A stretch of DNA of 64,000 nucleotides, from NCBI GenBank assembly GCA_015143295.1, contig CM026574.1, positions 15,130,938 through 15,194,937 of the forward strand. Direction: 5' to 3'. The notes beneath the pieces were generated by a model. The model saw nothing but the letters and a program-made list of their open reading frames with translations, had not been told where the DNA came from and did no database searches. The DNA is from Tetracentron sinense (taxonomy: Eukaryota; Streptophyta; Magnoliopsida; Trochodendrales; Trochodendraceae). The position numbers and the translations under genes are program-made. Positions 24,213-35,980 of this stretch are shown here, piece by piece. Position 1 is the stretch's first letter, and each line of letters opens with the position of its first letter.

Positions 24213-24749
24213 AAGAGATCCTTGCCTTTAACACAAGGAATGGCACTGGAAGACTAGACAACTTGTTTCCTATTCTAACCATGGTTAGTAATTTGATGTA
24301 CAATAAAAGTTTGGTACCAGAATTATTCGAGTATAATTTGGAGTAGTCATTCAATAGTTTGTTTAAAAAATGGATAAAAAATGCAATGCATCAAGAGTAC
24401 CGTGTAAAAACAATGAGTATAATTCGAGTTAACACTCAATATATAAAATTTCTAAGAGAAGATGTTAAATCTTGAATCTCATATTACAAAGAAAAGAAGA
24501 AAAGAAAGTGCAGTCGAATATTGAGAAATAAAGTCACTTGAAATTGCACACCAATTTTTTCAAAACCCAAGCCCATATAGGCTATTTCGAATATCTTTAA
24601 TCCAATAGATTTTAATTAGTAGCCACACTCGAGACAAGAACACAAAGATTTTGTGGGACCAAAAGAACTAACATAAGAAAAACGCCCAAGCAGGGGAGAG
24701 TGCATAAGAACTAATAAGTGTGACGTGTGGCTAACATTCCCTATATTAG

Positions 24750-25376
24750 CAGCGGCGGAGCCAGGAAAGTCAAGTATTGTCCTGAATTTTTTTTTTTTTT
24801 TTTTTTTGGGGGCAATGGGTCCGGGAGAGCTATTATTTATTATTTAATTGTATTTTTATTTTATTTTTATATTTTATTTATAATAAAAATTATTTTTTTG
24901 GGCAAAATGCGTGGGCCTCTACAACCGACACGTGCCCCTTTTGAACACCCACTAACTTTGGTTAAGATTCACTCACCTCTAAGGTTCATCCATCTAATCT
25001 TAATTTTTAGGGAAAAAATATTAACCATAAGTTGATTAAGCTTAATCATAATTAAAGGAGGATCTATTAGCTGTAATATATCCCTTTTAACACCCATTAA
25101 CTGTGGTTAAGATTCATTCACCCCTACCGTTAATCTGGATTTTTACAAGAATAAAAAATATTAATCCTAATTTGATTAAACTTAACCCCAATTAAAAGGA
25201 GATGGACAGAGCTCGCGTGGAAAAATGGAGGGAGGGGCATTAGCTCATAATTGGGGACCCCACCGTATATAAAATTTTAATACCATTTATTTTATTTTTT
25301 AAATCCAAATGATTGTTGCAAAATTTTGGGGGGGGGGGCATGCCCCCCATACCCACTACCGACTAGCTCCGCCCTG
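24750..25376. mobile_element. hAT-like element in the ERF copy A promoter
   Basis: Ends CAGCGGCGGAGCCAGG and GACTAGCTCCGCCCTG (inverted CAGGGCGGAGC). Flanking octamers TATATTAG (24,742-24,749) and TATATAAG (25,377-25,384) match at 7 of 8. Segment B shows the corresponding empty site, CATATAAG at 61,316-61,323. The element carries several cassette copies (24,900-25,190) and a homopurine/G tract near 25,330. No transposase. Confidence 0.88.
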
Positions 25377-25635
25377 TATATAAGACGGCTTGAGTATTCA
25401 AGTCAAACATGCTCTCTTTCTCTGAGAAAACCGCTTGAAAGTCGAAACGTTCTTGTTAGCTCTTCACTTCGTCGATAAGCAATGGTGTGAACGAAAAAAA
25501 GGTCGGCTCATCTTCAGGTTCTTTGTAAAGCTACTATATATATTAATTCATAAGGTGGCATAGCCACTTAACTTAATTGGGGCGATTGAATTTTGAATTC
25601 CTATAGCCGTTGGTTTGACAGCACCAATACCAATA

Positions 25636-27527
25636 ATGTTTCCGGGTTGCAGTAGAACAAGAGAGATGTCGGCGATGGTTTCGGCTCTAACCCATGTTCT
25701 GTCGGGTGATTTTACTTCTCCTGTTGTATCAAATCCAGCGACTGCGAGCTGTTCGTCTTCGTGGGGTGGAGGACAGAAGAGAGGACGTGAAGAAGAGAGT
25801 ACTACTGGTGATCAGTTGTCTCAGTCTGCTTTGGAGGTTCATAGAGGGTTTGGTGATTTCAGGACTTCACAAGGAGACTCATCCTCTGCAGCACCAAGTA
25901 ATCAGTTTCAAATCATTATCCTATTTTCTACGCTTTTCTTTATCTTTATTATTATTGTTAGGTGTAACCTGAATTTTCTGAAATTTCTAAACTACCATTT
26001 TATAAAACAAAACTTTAATTTAATGTTTTATTTTAATTCCCAAACTACCCTCATCTATCTATTTAAATAATAGAATCACAGTCAATCACGATTGAACTCG
26101 GGGAGGGTTCAATCACACCCTCAAGTTAACATGTGACCCTTTTAACTCCTATTAACTGTAGTTAACTCCTTCCCCTCGCTCTCACTTACATCGTACGTGC
26201 CACCCGTTAGTGTATATATATAGATATATATATAAAAGATAGTGGACTTCGATATTAGTTTTTATACTTCTATGATCTTAGCATCCAAATTTTTTTTTTC
26301 AAAAATTTCTCTATTTTTTCCTAATATTTAAGCGGTACATTTAGTTAGGCCCGATTGTGTGTGTTTTTTTTAAGCGTGTTTGATACCCTTCCAATAAATA
26401 GAGTGAAAGTGATGCTAACATTATCCAAGAATAAAAAACTTTAGGGTGTAATATTGCATGAGATATATATGAACAGTGTAGAGTTATATTCTTTATGGGA
26501 GGAGTACTGTTAGCCCTACTCTCGGTCAATCTTCACCAACCACTTGTCCACTTTATTAAAATTAAAGCACTTTTCCACAAAAAAAACAGTTGGGCAAGTG
26601 TTTGGTAGAGTGTGAGAGTATGAGTTGAGTGAGAGTAGGGCTAGCATTCCTCTCTTTATGGATATCATTATCTCTACCACATAGATTTAAAACAGTTTCA
26701 TGGCGCATCACCACATTTTCTTTTCTTTTCTTTCCATTTACTAGAGCAATACAAGAGGGTTTTAATACTCTTATGTGATCAATGAAGAACTCAATTAAGT
26801 AGATTTCTTCAATTTTGTTTTTTTTTTTTTTGCAATTTCCTTCTCTACAGTAACAGAAGAAGGTCCTAGAATTACAGCAGCGACATCGAGTCCTCCTCAA
26901 GATGAGAACATTTCTCAAGGAGAGAAGAGGATAAAATACAGAGGAGTAAGACAGAGGCCATGGGGCAAATGGGCAGCCGAAATAAGAGACCCACATAAAG
27001 CTGCCAGAGTTTGGTTGGGCACATTCGAAACAGCTGAAGCTGCTGCAAGAGCTTACGATGAAGCTGCTCTGAGATTCAGGGGAAACAGAGCAAAGCTTAA
27101 CTTTCCGGAGAGCGTCAGAGTCCGGCCATCTCTGACCGTTTCTCCGGCGACCCAACTGGCCATTTCTGATTTTCCGGCAACCCTTTTGCCTGTATCTCCA
27201 TTGCCTCAACCATTCATTGATCAATCTCAAGCTACTCAGCAACTACAGAGCTATGATATTACGAGGGATTATTTGGAGTACTCTCAGTTACTTCAAAGTT
27301 GTAGTGATTTTCAAACACAACCCAGTGGTTTGTTAGAGCAGATGTATTATTATTCATCTTTGGGTTCTTCCTTTCAGGCAGCTTCCCCTTCGCTACCACT
27401 GCCTTCTCCGAATCAGCAAAGGGGTTATTTCATGCCACCGGAAACTCCTGGTCAGGGTAGTAGATCAGATTTTCCGGCACCGTCGTGGACGGCTTCCAGT
27501 CATTATCCTCCTAGCACTTCTTGTTGA
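25636..27527 (+). CDS. ABR1-like group X ERF transcription factor, copy A
   Basis: Nuclear AP2/ERF transcription factor expected to bind GCC-box or related DNA. Exons 25,636-25,897 and 26,851-27,527, joined in phase 1 through GT (25,898) and CTACAG (26,841-26,850), give 312 residues. The single AP2 domain is at about residues 117-175: [20 protein letters not shown], then [20 protein letters not shown] and [18 protein letters not shown], with the Ala/Asp pair typical of ERF-type. Upstream are the group X-like [11 protein letters not shown] motif and GQKRGREEE. The start is the first ATG of the open frame and corresponds to Met57 of copy B: a 245 bp deletion (relative to 61,558-61,802) removed the conserved MCVVKVAN start. 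A Ser-rich stretch is also shorter. The frame is otherwise intact. Whether the short protein is made is unknown. Confidence 0.85.
26045..26225. mobile_element. Cassette element in intron of ERF copy A
   Basis: Intron sequence with no counterpart in copy B: GAATCACAGTCAATCACGATT, GAACTCGGGGAGGGTTCAATC, ATTAACTGTAGTTAACTCC, CTCGCTCTCACTTACATCG. It matches in reverse the repeat unit at 22,851-23,200. Accounts for part of the longer copy A intron (953 versus 765 bp). Confidence 0.7.
26499..26652. mobile_element. Mutator-type MITE in intron of ERF copy A
   Basis: Flanked by a perfect 9 bp duplication TCTTTATGG (26,490-26,498 and 26,653-26,661). Inverted ends GAGGAGTACTGTTAGCCC and (complemented) GAGGAATGCTAGCCC. 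154 bp, non-coding. Copy B lacks it. Nine-base TSDs are the Mutator superfamily hallmark. Confidence 0.85.
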
Positions 27528-27599
27528 TATTAAATATTTGTTTTTTTGTTAGGTCATAGATGTTCTTCCTTTTTTATTATCAGTTTAAATACAAAAAGA

Positions 27600-27774
27600 G
27601 GAGCTCTGCTTCACGGCGCAGAGCGGACCATCCCTTTTTTACTTTTTACACTATCCAAATGATAACCTTGTAATTTCGTGTTTTATAAAATTGTCCGAGC
27701 TCAAAAATTACAAATCTGCCGTGATAGTGCTAAAAAAAGGAGTTCCACTTCAACACCATGAAACAGAGCTCCGG
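27600..27774. mobile_element. Small foldback element downstream of ERF copy A
   Basis: GGAGCTCTGCTTCA at 27,600 and an inverted TGAAACAGAGCTCC near 27,760 form a hairpin with an AT-rich centre. Non-coding. No TSD established. Confidence 0.55.
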
Positions 27775-27779
27775 CTCAA

Positions 27780-29320
27780 AATTAATCTCTTTTATTATTA
27801 CTTAGTTTTGCGTATTTGAATAGTAAATAGTATAATGTTTACATTCATGGGATCCCATGAAATGCATTATCATGACAAATCACCAAAATACTCCATAATC
27901 ATGAATAACTAAAATGTTAAGCAGCCAGAATCACCCAAATACTCCATAATAGCAATTTATGTGATAACATAATACATTCCTTTATTAAGAAGGTTGAGCA
28001 AACAGGGGGTCCTCTTCAAGCATCTTCATTATTGAACTTTCAACATAAATTGGTCAATTATTGGATTTATTTTTCTTCGTGTCTAAACAAATAAGCATCA
28101 ATAAACCCGAAACCTCATCTTCATCATCAAACTTGATTTCTATCACAAAGAAGAAGAAAAAAATCAAATGTAAATTATTATTTTTTTGTTAACCATCCTT
28201 TAACATGGCAGACAAAAAAGATGATGATAAAGTAAACAAACTTTTCCGAGTATAATCAGTATACATAAAAAGTTATACCCACAACTTATATTAACTTCTA
28301 CTAAGAAGAGAGGAACTTCTACTAAGAAGAGAGGAAAAATGGTTATACCCATATATTATAATACTAACTTTTACCAAGTAGAGATCAAAAGAAGAGGATA
28401 AAAAAAATAGTTGTAGCATATAACAAAGAAAAAAATGCTTATTCTCAAATCTCACCTTTGATAGATTCACCTGTGCAAATGAATGCAAGATTTAAATTTG
28501 GTGAGCCCTCAATGATGTCCTTTGGAGTTAGGTATTTTTATAGTTCATTCTCTTGGCATGCTCTGTAATTAAAAAAAAAACATAATTAGTTAATAATTAA
28601 AGTAAAATATGTAATGACCTTCAAGCCATAAGATGATTCATATTTAAAGTATGACATAAACTCTAGCCCTTGATACTAAGATTTAAATGTATCCACTAAA
28701 AAAATACTAAGATTTAAAAGTAGGGTAGGACATAAGGCCCACAGTGAGAACTTATATATCACTTCGGCGACTGTTAAGTTCGTGGTAAGTAGAGTGAGCA
28801 TGCAAATCAATCACACTTAAAATAATTATCCTAATAAGCCAAGTCATATATGGCGACTACAAACCGCGTTGCTAATAATCAAACAATAGTGCCTTGGTCC
28901 ATTAAAAAAAGTGGTGATAATTTCGATCTATTACCTTCACATTAGAAGAAAAATTAGTAATGAATTCCTTGTAGGCTGCTTTCTTCATATGGAAATTCAT
29001 CCCTCTCGTAAGACTTTTTGTAGGACTAAACCCATTAGCTCCTCTACATCCTGCAAAATTCAAAAAAAAGTAATCCCTTCTTGTTATTTTCAAAGGTTCT
29101 CCGACAATAGGCGGTGAGAGATAAAAAAAAGAAGAAGAAATAGACAGCAGGCGGTTGATAAGAAAGGGTAAAAAATTGAGAACATTCATGATAGAAGAAA
29201 TAGGTCACAAGCACCTTAATGCAAGGGTGTGACTAATTAGGATAAACAACAAATCCAAGAAAAGTCAAACTATCCTTAGAACATGTTGCTTAACTGAAGA
29301 AAGAGAAGACAACGTCATTA
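27780..29320. other. No gene recognised
   Basis: AT-rich intergenic sequence. A 22 bp word containing AACTTCTACTAAGAAGAGAG is tandemly doubled at about 28,292-28,335. Short open frames show no domain; one - strand piece near 29,000-29,080 could be a downstream exon of the gag-like gene but I cannot show it. Confidence 0.45.
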
Positions 29321-29371
29321 TCAAGGCATGTAATGAGAAACAATAATATGCAAGTTGAAAATATATTTTAC

Positions 29372-30904
29372 CGTTGTGATGGCCCGGTTCGCTGTATGGA
29401 ACATCGACAATCGAGGCTGATTACTTGTTGCTGCCATATCCTCCGGAAGTCTCATGGCCAAGCATAAGGATGTGGCCACGTAGTCGTGGTCCATCGCCGA
29501 GTTCGCCACGGTCGAATGATGGTACCTCCTTGGGAAGACGGGAGTCCAGATAGCGGGGCCATCCGTTGTTGCATCCTCCCGTGGTGCACCAAAAGGGACA
29601 GCAGAAGTAGTGGGAGCAGAAGCAGTAGCGGGAACCGCAGTGGGAGTGGTAGCAGTGGCCATGAGAGTGACCACGATGGTCAGAGGTTGACTGACAACCA
29701 AAGGTTGAGCCTGAGCAGTTGGCTCTTGAGTTTCTGGTCTAGCTGAGGACGAGGCCTTTGCAGCCGCCTCTTGTTGTTGGAGCCTTCTGTCATACTCCTC
29801 TTCTCTTCTTACTTTCTTGGTCCGCATGTCTGCCAGAGCTGCTGCTCTTTTTCTCTTATCTGCAACTGCTTCAGTTGCAGAAGGTCGGGAGGATGAATGT
29901 TTCTTGGATCGAGGAGGGGGAACTGGAGCCTTCCTAGGGGCTCTTGGTGCTCTGGATAGCAAGGGAAGTTGGTTGACCATCTCTTCTTCGACGTCTTCAT
30001 CGAGGTAGATTGAAGGTTCTATTGGTCCCTGAGAACGGGAAGGATTTGGGTTCTGTACATTATCAATATTGTGATCTGCCTCCGGGATTTGCAGTGGCTT
30101 CCAAGTGACGTAATCGTCCCCCTTTTCCGTACGGATGTCCCTTAGAATTTTTTCCTCAGCTACAATTAGGCCAGCGAAGTTTGGCTTTGAAGAATCTGCA
30201 TAGAAAGATGAAGTCAGTAACAACGGAAATAAGCAATAGAAATAAACAACGGAGTTTGACAATGGAAAGAAGAAAGACAACGGAGAACGGATCAACGACT
30301 ACGAACCTTCGGAGAATGTATTGGGGACAGGACAAGCAGACTCCCCTCTCCAGGCACCGGAGACTACGAAAGGCATCTCCTTCCAGTGCCGTTCCAGGTC
30401 AGGTAGATGCATAATAAAATCAGGACGCTTGGAACGTTGACTCCAGGTGAAGTATTGTTTCCCTTCGTCCTCAGGGCCTCGACACCTGATAATGTGACGG
30501 AAATGGAAGACGTGCCTAGCTTCTATATGGTACTCGTCTCTGAGGAACTTGACCATCAGTGACATGTATTTATAAAATTTGGGGTGCATTTGACCCGGGG
30601 CCAGGTCAAGAATAGAGAGGACAGAGTCCTCGATGGGATCCAAGGAAAACCGAAGTCTAGCCTTGAACTGAGCGAGGTGAACAACGGTGCAGGAAGAACG
30701 ATGATCGATGTGGGTGTCCTCCTTGAAGTGAAGGTGGATATGAGGAGGGATCTGAAATCGAGTTCTATAATGCTCGAGGGCATACTTATGCGCAGTTTTG
30801 GGTTTGGGAGCAGAGACAACTACCCCATGAGGGGTGCTACAAGAGCAACTAGCTTCATTAACACTAGCTGCTCTGACCTCTTGGATGGAATCCTCAGCAG
30901 ACAT
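29372..30904 (-). CDS. Gypsy-type retroelement gag-like protein, degenerate or multi-exon
   Basis: Exon 1 (30,904 to about 30,310) starts MSAEDSIQEVRAASVNEAS and contains FQIPPHIHLHFKEDTH, LRFSLDPIEDSVLSILDLAP-GQMHPKF, QYFTWSQRSKRPDF and HWKEMPFVVSGAW. This layout resembles plant proteins annotated as putative gypsy type transposon (Transposase_28-like), in particular the LAPGQLHP and WKxxFFxVSG-like positions. After an intron-like gap, a second block (about 30,190-29,372) reads NFAGLIVAEEKILRDIR, then a Pro/Arg/Lys-rich linker, a coiled-coil-like RKRAAALADMRTKKVRREEE, an Ala/Thr/Pro-rich region and ATSLCLAMRLPEDMA, ending at a GT donor (ACGGTAAAATA). No pol domains follow in the window. Assignment rests on general pattern, not on a search. 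Confidence 0.6.
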
Positions 30905-31180
30905 GATTCAAGAAGTGGAGAAGAAGACACAAAGAAAATGAAGAGCAAAAGAATGAAGACACAAAGAGATAGAAGAAAATTAAGAAAGAAAAAAGTAAAC
31001 CAGAGAAAAGAAACAGATCACAAGAAGATAGAAAAAGAAGAGAAAGGGGTCTTACCAAATAATGAGTTGTGCTAAGAAACTGAGAAAGCAAGGGAGCTAA
31101 ATTTCGTCGATGAAGAGAGAATCCGGCAGAGTGATAGTATGCAAGAGTTTAAGGTGGGGAAGAAGAAGCACTGTTCCTTC

Positions 31181-31190
31181 GTATTTATAG
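31181..31190 (-). promoter_or_regulatory. TATA box of the gag-like gene
   Basis: CTATAAATAC on the - strand, about 280 bp upstream of the ATG at 30,904. Between them is a leader with a possible 5' UTR intron (a GGTAAGA donor near 31,055). Confidence 0.55.
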
Positions 31191-31619
31191 GCAAATCAAA
31201 AGCTCCAGGACAAAAATAGCCTCTACCATTGTCTTACACGTATGAAAGAGCAGGGTCAAGATTGTCATTTGCATAAATTCAAATCGGCGTGTCAGACAAA
31301 AATTCTTGTAGGACGGAGGTAACCTTCATCTCCATCATACACGTAAGCATCGTCAGGGGCACCATCATCTTTTAGGCAAACAGAGTAACTGTTGGAGGGA
31401 ATGAAGCGTCTCGAGTTTCTCAAAAGGCAATGATGATAGTCTGTCATGCATTAATGAGGCGTGACGGTTTTGTACACGTGATACAGCTGACACGATGCTA
31501 CACGTTGGCATACAGTTATGCGACGTTTCGGTGTCCGTGAGGAGTCAAGTATTCCACTTTGTGCGCCGTTGAAGTTATGACACTTTGAACTACGTTCAAG
31601 GTATCATAAAGGGGCAATT

Positions 31620-32367
31620 TGTAATGGATAAAATTCGTAAAAGTAATTTAAGTATTGAAGATCGAGCTAGTTTTCGTTGTTATGTCAACAGATGGGAGAC
31701 ACGTACCCAAATTAAGAGCGAATCCGTGCACTTCTGGACAACGGACCCGTTGTCTCCATGACAACGTATTCGTTACCCGAAGGACGAATGTAGCCGTCCT
31801 CTTTGGACAACGTTTATTCTATTCATGTTCTCATATACAACGAGCCTGAATTTGAGTCAACAATGAGACCGACTCACAGGACGAAATAATTAGGAGGCAA
31901 TCATTCTACTCTGTTGTTAGGTGAAAAGCACTGTCTTAACAATTAATGCATTTAATGCTAGTCATCTCAGTCGAGTTTCGACCCCAGACCGACCTTACGA
32001 ATAGTAGGCTCACACGTGTGACACGTAAGACTCAAGATTTGTCTGACATATTTGCTAATGATTGTAAAGCAAGTGACATGGTCATCCATAGTCATCTATG
32101 GGCATACAGAGCTAAACCTATAAAACCACCAGAGACTCAGTGCATGATGATCACGAAATTTCATATTACTCACTCTTATTGCTTCAGCTTTTTTACTGTT
32201 CATCATCTTCTTCAAATACTAACTTTGGAATTGGAGTATCTTATAGGGTGCACACCCTTCTCTCCTTTACCTCATTAGCAATTGGAGCTTTATTATCTTC
32301 CTTCTACCAGTAAACTAGATTTCGAAACAGATACTGATGCGTGGGCACCCCAGAAAATTCCCACACA
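31620..32367 (+). mobile_element. LTR of the TGTA-GGGATAAAATTCG family (copy 1)
   Basis: Starts TGTAATGGATAAAATTCG, ends AAAATTCCCACACA, with an ACCTATAAAACC TATA motif near 32,116. It is the inverted homologue of the solo LTR at 34,535-35,349; shared landmarks are GATAAAATTCGTAAAA, GACAACG repeats in U3, TTACTGTTCATCATCTTCTC-like R/U5 and CTTCTACCAGTAAAC near the end. No TSD was found, so it may be the remaining LTR of a larger broken element. Confidence 0.7.
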
Positions 32368-33655
32368 AAAAGTAAGTTCGATTATATATGCACAAGAGGA
32401 ACAGCCATCTAAAACTAGGAAATGCTATTGAGATAGGGAATTAGTAAGTTGGTCGAGGTGGAGAAAAAGTGATATCAACTAACCAACTTAGCTTCGTGCC
32501 AACAAGGTCAACCATTGAAGCATTTTTTTTTAGTACTTTGGCAATTGATAGAGAAACTTGGATAGGAAAAGGATGATCTTTGTCAACTTGAAAAAGACTA
32601 ATGATATAAACCGTGGAAACTTAAATCAGTGTGTACTGAGTAAAATTGATGACGACTAAGCTATAACTAACGCAAAATAACTAATGTTGTGACGTTTGAG
32701 CTTCCAATTGTGGTAGGTCATTCAATAGGAGGTCCCTTGGTGAGTTCATTTTAGGTGTGCAAGTCGCAGATTTTGTGTTCCCTTGATGCGATCATTAGGG
32801 CACACAATATTTTGTGTAGACTTGCACTCTCAAAATGGACTCTCATGTGAATGTTAATTGTAAATGATGTTTGTTGGTTGATATGAGTAGAGAGGGTAAA
32901 TGCATACTCTAGGTTTCAAAATAACTGGAACCTAAGATTGATTGCTTTGGAAAGACATGAACAATGATCATGTGGTACTTAAGATCGATTGCTAGCTAGG
33001 GGATACTTAAAAGAAAGGATTCGTTTTAATAAATTTGGTTAATAAATGTTTTAGGATGAACCAGACGAGATTCAATAAACGCATAATTCAATAATTCGTT
33101 TGCTCGTTTCATTGAAGAGTAGTGTATCCAGACCGGCCAACTTTTCATTTCTACAGTGAATTGTCAAATTCCTACCATGTTTTGAGATGGATAAGGGTTT
33201 ACGAGCACTGGCAGCAGGTAAATTTCTTAATCATAATTGATGATTCAACTTTTAAAAACCTGATATGTGCTGTTGCGTATTAGCTCAGCAATTTTATGTC
33301 TTGGAGTTTTTGTAAAAAATTCAAATTGTTTATTTATTTATAAAACAAACTTATCTCCAGATCCGACATGAATAAGAAGTAATGATCCTATTACTACCTA
33401 AAACAGTTTTACAAACTATGGCCTTCCCTGTAAGTACCTATGTCTTTAGGTGCTGCCTATATGATAATGTATACTAATGATACAATTATTTTTTAGACAC
33501 GTGTAAGTTTTGATATTTTTTTCGTATCTATATTATCATGATCAAATCATCATGATATGTATATATTATATATTATCGTATCCAAACTATCTATGTTATA
33601 AAGCAAATTGGGCATACGAGGCTTTGCGTTGCATCTCAAGATCTATGTTATAAAG
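32368..33655. other. No gene recognised
   Basis: AT-rich intergenic DNA between the two opposed LTRs. No domain, RNA gene or clear repeat was found. Confidence 0.5.
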
Positions 33656-33659
33656 CCAA

Positions 33660-34260
33660 GCCATTGGTACTAGGGTTCACCCGCCCATCCTTGGTTTTTG
33701 TTTTCTTTCTAAATATTAATAATTTTTTTAAATATTTTAATATTAAAAAAGTGTTTAAAACAATTATTAAATTTTAAAAAAAGAATTAATATTTAGGAAA
33801 AAAAAAACCAAGGATGGGTGGTTGAACCATAGGGGTGAGTGAATTTAACCCCATTTAAAGGGTGTCAAAAAGGACACGTGGCCACCTCAAGGGGTGTCAA
33901 AAAATGACACGAGGCCACCTCAAAGGGTGTCAAGAAGGACATGTGGTTACCACAATGGGTGTCAAAAAGGACACGTGGTCACCCTAGAGGATTTGATTTC
34001 ATTTAAAAATGAAGGGACAATTTCGTATATGAGAAAAATGGAAAATGACAACTTTAGAAATGGTATTTTTAATGGTTCATACCATTTTATCTCATGATAT
34101 CATTATTCCATCAGTTGACTAACGGTCAACTGGTGAAAGGGGTGTAAGTGTCACTATTTTGAAATGTAGGGGTACCTAATGTATTCTCTGAAACCTAAGG
34201 GGGTCTATGTGTATTTTCGTCAAACCTCAGGGGGGTGTAAATGTATTTTCTCCTGGAATC
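33660..34260. mobile_element. Cassette foldback plus 37 bp tandem repeats
   Basis: GGTTCACCCGCCCATCCTTGG (about 33,680) pairs with CCAAGGATGGGTGGTTGAACC (about 33,808). Then four copies of a ~37 bp unit follow (GGGTGTCAAAAAGGACACGTGG at 33,860, 33,892, 33,928 and 33,957), then a terminal block with CTAAGGGGGTCTATGTG and CAAACCTCAGGGGGGTG that resembles the edge at 6,010 in reverse. Non-coding. Confidence 0.65.
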
Positions 34261-34534
34261 AATTTGAAAGTTGGGGGTCTTTTAAGAGTGGAAAATTACC
34301 TGAACTACCCTTACTTTAAGGAAACATAGGTCAAAATGGACTGTCGTGGTCGATAGGCTGTTCATGCATAGCCCCATATATTTATTAAGCCCTTTAGTGT
34401 CTTTTATATTGTACCCCTATTGATTAAAAATTTTATTTTATGGTTAATAATATTATTTCAATATAAAAATTTTGCATACTTTATTACTATCATTTTAATA
34501 TATGGGTTACGCATAATATATTCATCACTATGAA

Positions 34535-35349
34535 TGAAAGGGAAAATTACCGGGAAGGACACACGTCAGTCGCAGCTACTCACACTCTGGTTTACTGGTA
34601 GAAGGTGGGAGTTTAAGGGTGTGATACCCTGACCTACACTCCGATGATAAAGTAAGTAGGTGGAGAAGATGATGAACAGTAACACGTACAAAAGTTCTCG
34701 ATTGATTCTTAAGCACTGAAAACAATATATATGTCTGTCCCACAAGCACTGAAATTCTTGGGATATTTATAGGTTAACCTTGGTATGACCATAGATGACC
34801 ATGGATGCCCATACCACGTGCTTTGCACTCATTACCAAATATGTCAATAAGAGTTGCCACCTGTTGCATCACACGTGAGAGCTTACTATGATTTCAGTCA
34901 GTTGGGTCTGACAGCACGTAGAAGTGACCAGCATTAAATGCCAAGACAATGCTTTCGGCCTACTTGTCAGAATAAACGATCGCCTCCTTATCACTTCCTC
35001 CTGCGAGTCGGTCTCGTTGTTGACTCGAGCTCGGGTACGTTGTATATGTCTTAAAATAAGGTCTGGACATCGTTATTTGAGTTACAACAGGCTCGTTGTT
35101 CATATGACAACGAAAACGTTGTCGAGAGTATAACGTTTACGTTGTGCATAAGACAACGGATACGTTGTCAAGTCATAACGAAAACGTTGTTTACAAGACC
35201 ACAGATACGTGTGCATCAGACAACATTTTATCCTTCTATTTTAAGCACGTGACCCGAACGCATGTCCACGTGTCACTTTCGTGAACAAAACAACAAAAGC
35301 TAGCTCGTTCTCCAACGCTCAATTAGTTTTACGAATTTTATCCCCTACA
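34535..35349 (-). mobile_element. Solo LTR with perfect TSD (copy 2 of the family)
   Basis: On the - strand it runs from TGTAGGGGATAAAATTCG to AATTTTCCCTTTCA, with a CTATAAATATCCC TATA box near 34,760. Both sides carry ATGAA (34,530-34,534 and 35,350-35,354). U3 holds several AACGTTGT / GACAACG words. 815 bp; no internal region, hence a solo LTR produced by LTR-LTR recombination. Confidence 0.88.
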
Positions 35350-35399
35350 ATGAATATAAAAAAAAAAAAAAGGATCGTTTTATTCTGATACCAGCCACT

Positions 35400-35980
35400 T
35401 CTACTGATAGGAAGAAGTTAAGAGCTATTATAACACGACTTAGAAGTAAGTATGATATTCCCTGAGTTTGTTCATATCTATTATCTTGTTGAAGATTCAT
35501 GGGTTAATCCTTATGGGGAGACCCGCACAATTGTACGTACAAAAGTTGACAGCATGCCTTCGTTTTTCTTTAGAGCCATTAATTGAGGAGGTTCTTAGAG
35601 AGGTAAATCTTGCCTCCGGGCAATTGCATCCAATTTTTTTATAGATTTATGTCTAAAGTTTTCATATTCAATAAAGATTGATTTAAGGTAGGATTGAAGG
35701 GAATTTTTATTTTCGTCATACCAAACAATGTCCAAAGGCTAAAGGTGATTTCTCTTATTGGTCTATTCGTTGTGGGGTTGGTGAGCTTGTTCATGGCCTC
35801 GTTGAATTGGAGAGAAATTGGAAGAATTGGAGAGAAATTGGAAGACTATGCCTTTGATAATTTCTAGGGAGTGGAGAACGTCAAGGGATCAGGGTGTTCC
35901 TAGTGCGTTTCAATCAGGGGCAACCAAATGTTTAGCTATTTGGAAAAAAAAAAAACCACATTATTTTGGATGGTTAAAAT
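35400..35980 (+). pseudogene. Degenerate gag-like fragment
   Basis: The + strand, with many stops, reads in pieces such as IPATSTDRKKLRAIITRLRS-KYDIP and LASGQLHPI, resembling the N-terminal layout of the Transposase_28-like protein at 30.3-30.9 kb. It is heavily broken. Assignment is tentative. Confidence 0.35.

Larger units (their letters stand above)
18740..27590. repeat. Segmental duplication, copy A
   Basis: Collinear with copy B at 52,085-63,660. Anchors (A / B): 18,770-19,150 / 52,120-52,450 (GTGGGCCCAAATTCGGCC, ACGACAAGCCACACCGAATC); 20,780-20,850 / 52,565-52,640 (AAGCCCATGTTCGAGAAATT); 21,366-21,710 / 52,640-53,030 (GATTAAAGGTTATCAAGATC); 23,555-23,700 / 53,165-53,280; 23,935-24,250 / 53,610-53,800 (CCTTTAACACAAGGAATG); 24,545-24,720 / 60,345-60,490; 25,377-25,620 / 61,320-61,557; gene exons and 3' flank 25,621-27,590 / 61,803-63,660. 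Copy A carries lineage-specific insertions described separately. Boundaries are approximate. Confidence 0.85.

Noticed and set aside
26562..27242. 226-residue - strand frame
   Set aside because: Antisense shadow of ERF exon 2, which is clearly coding on the + strand.
30584..31075. 163-residue + strand Lys/Arg-rich frame
   Set aside because: Antisense shadow of the gag-like exon and its leader.
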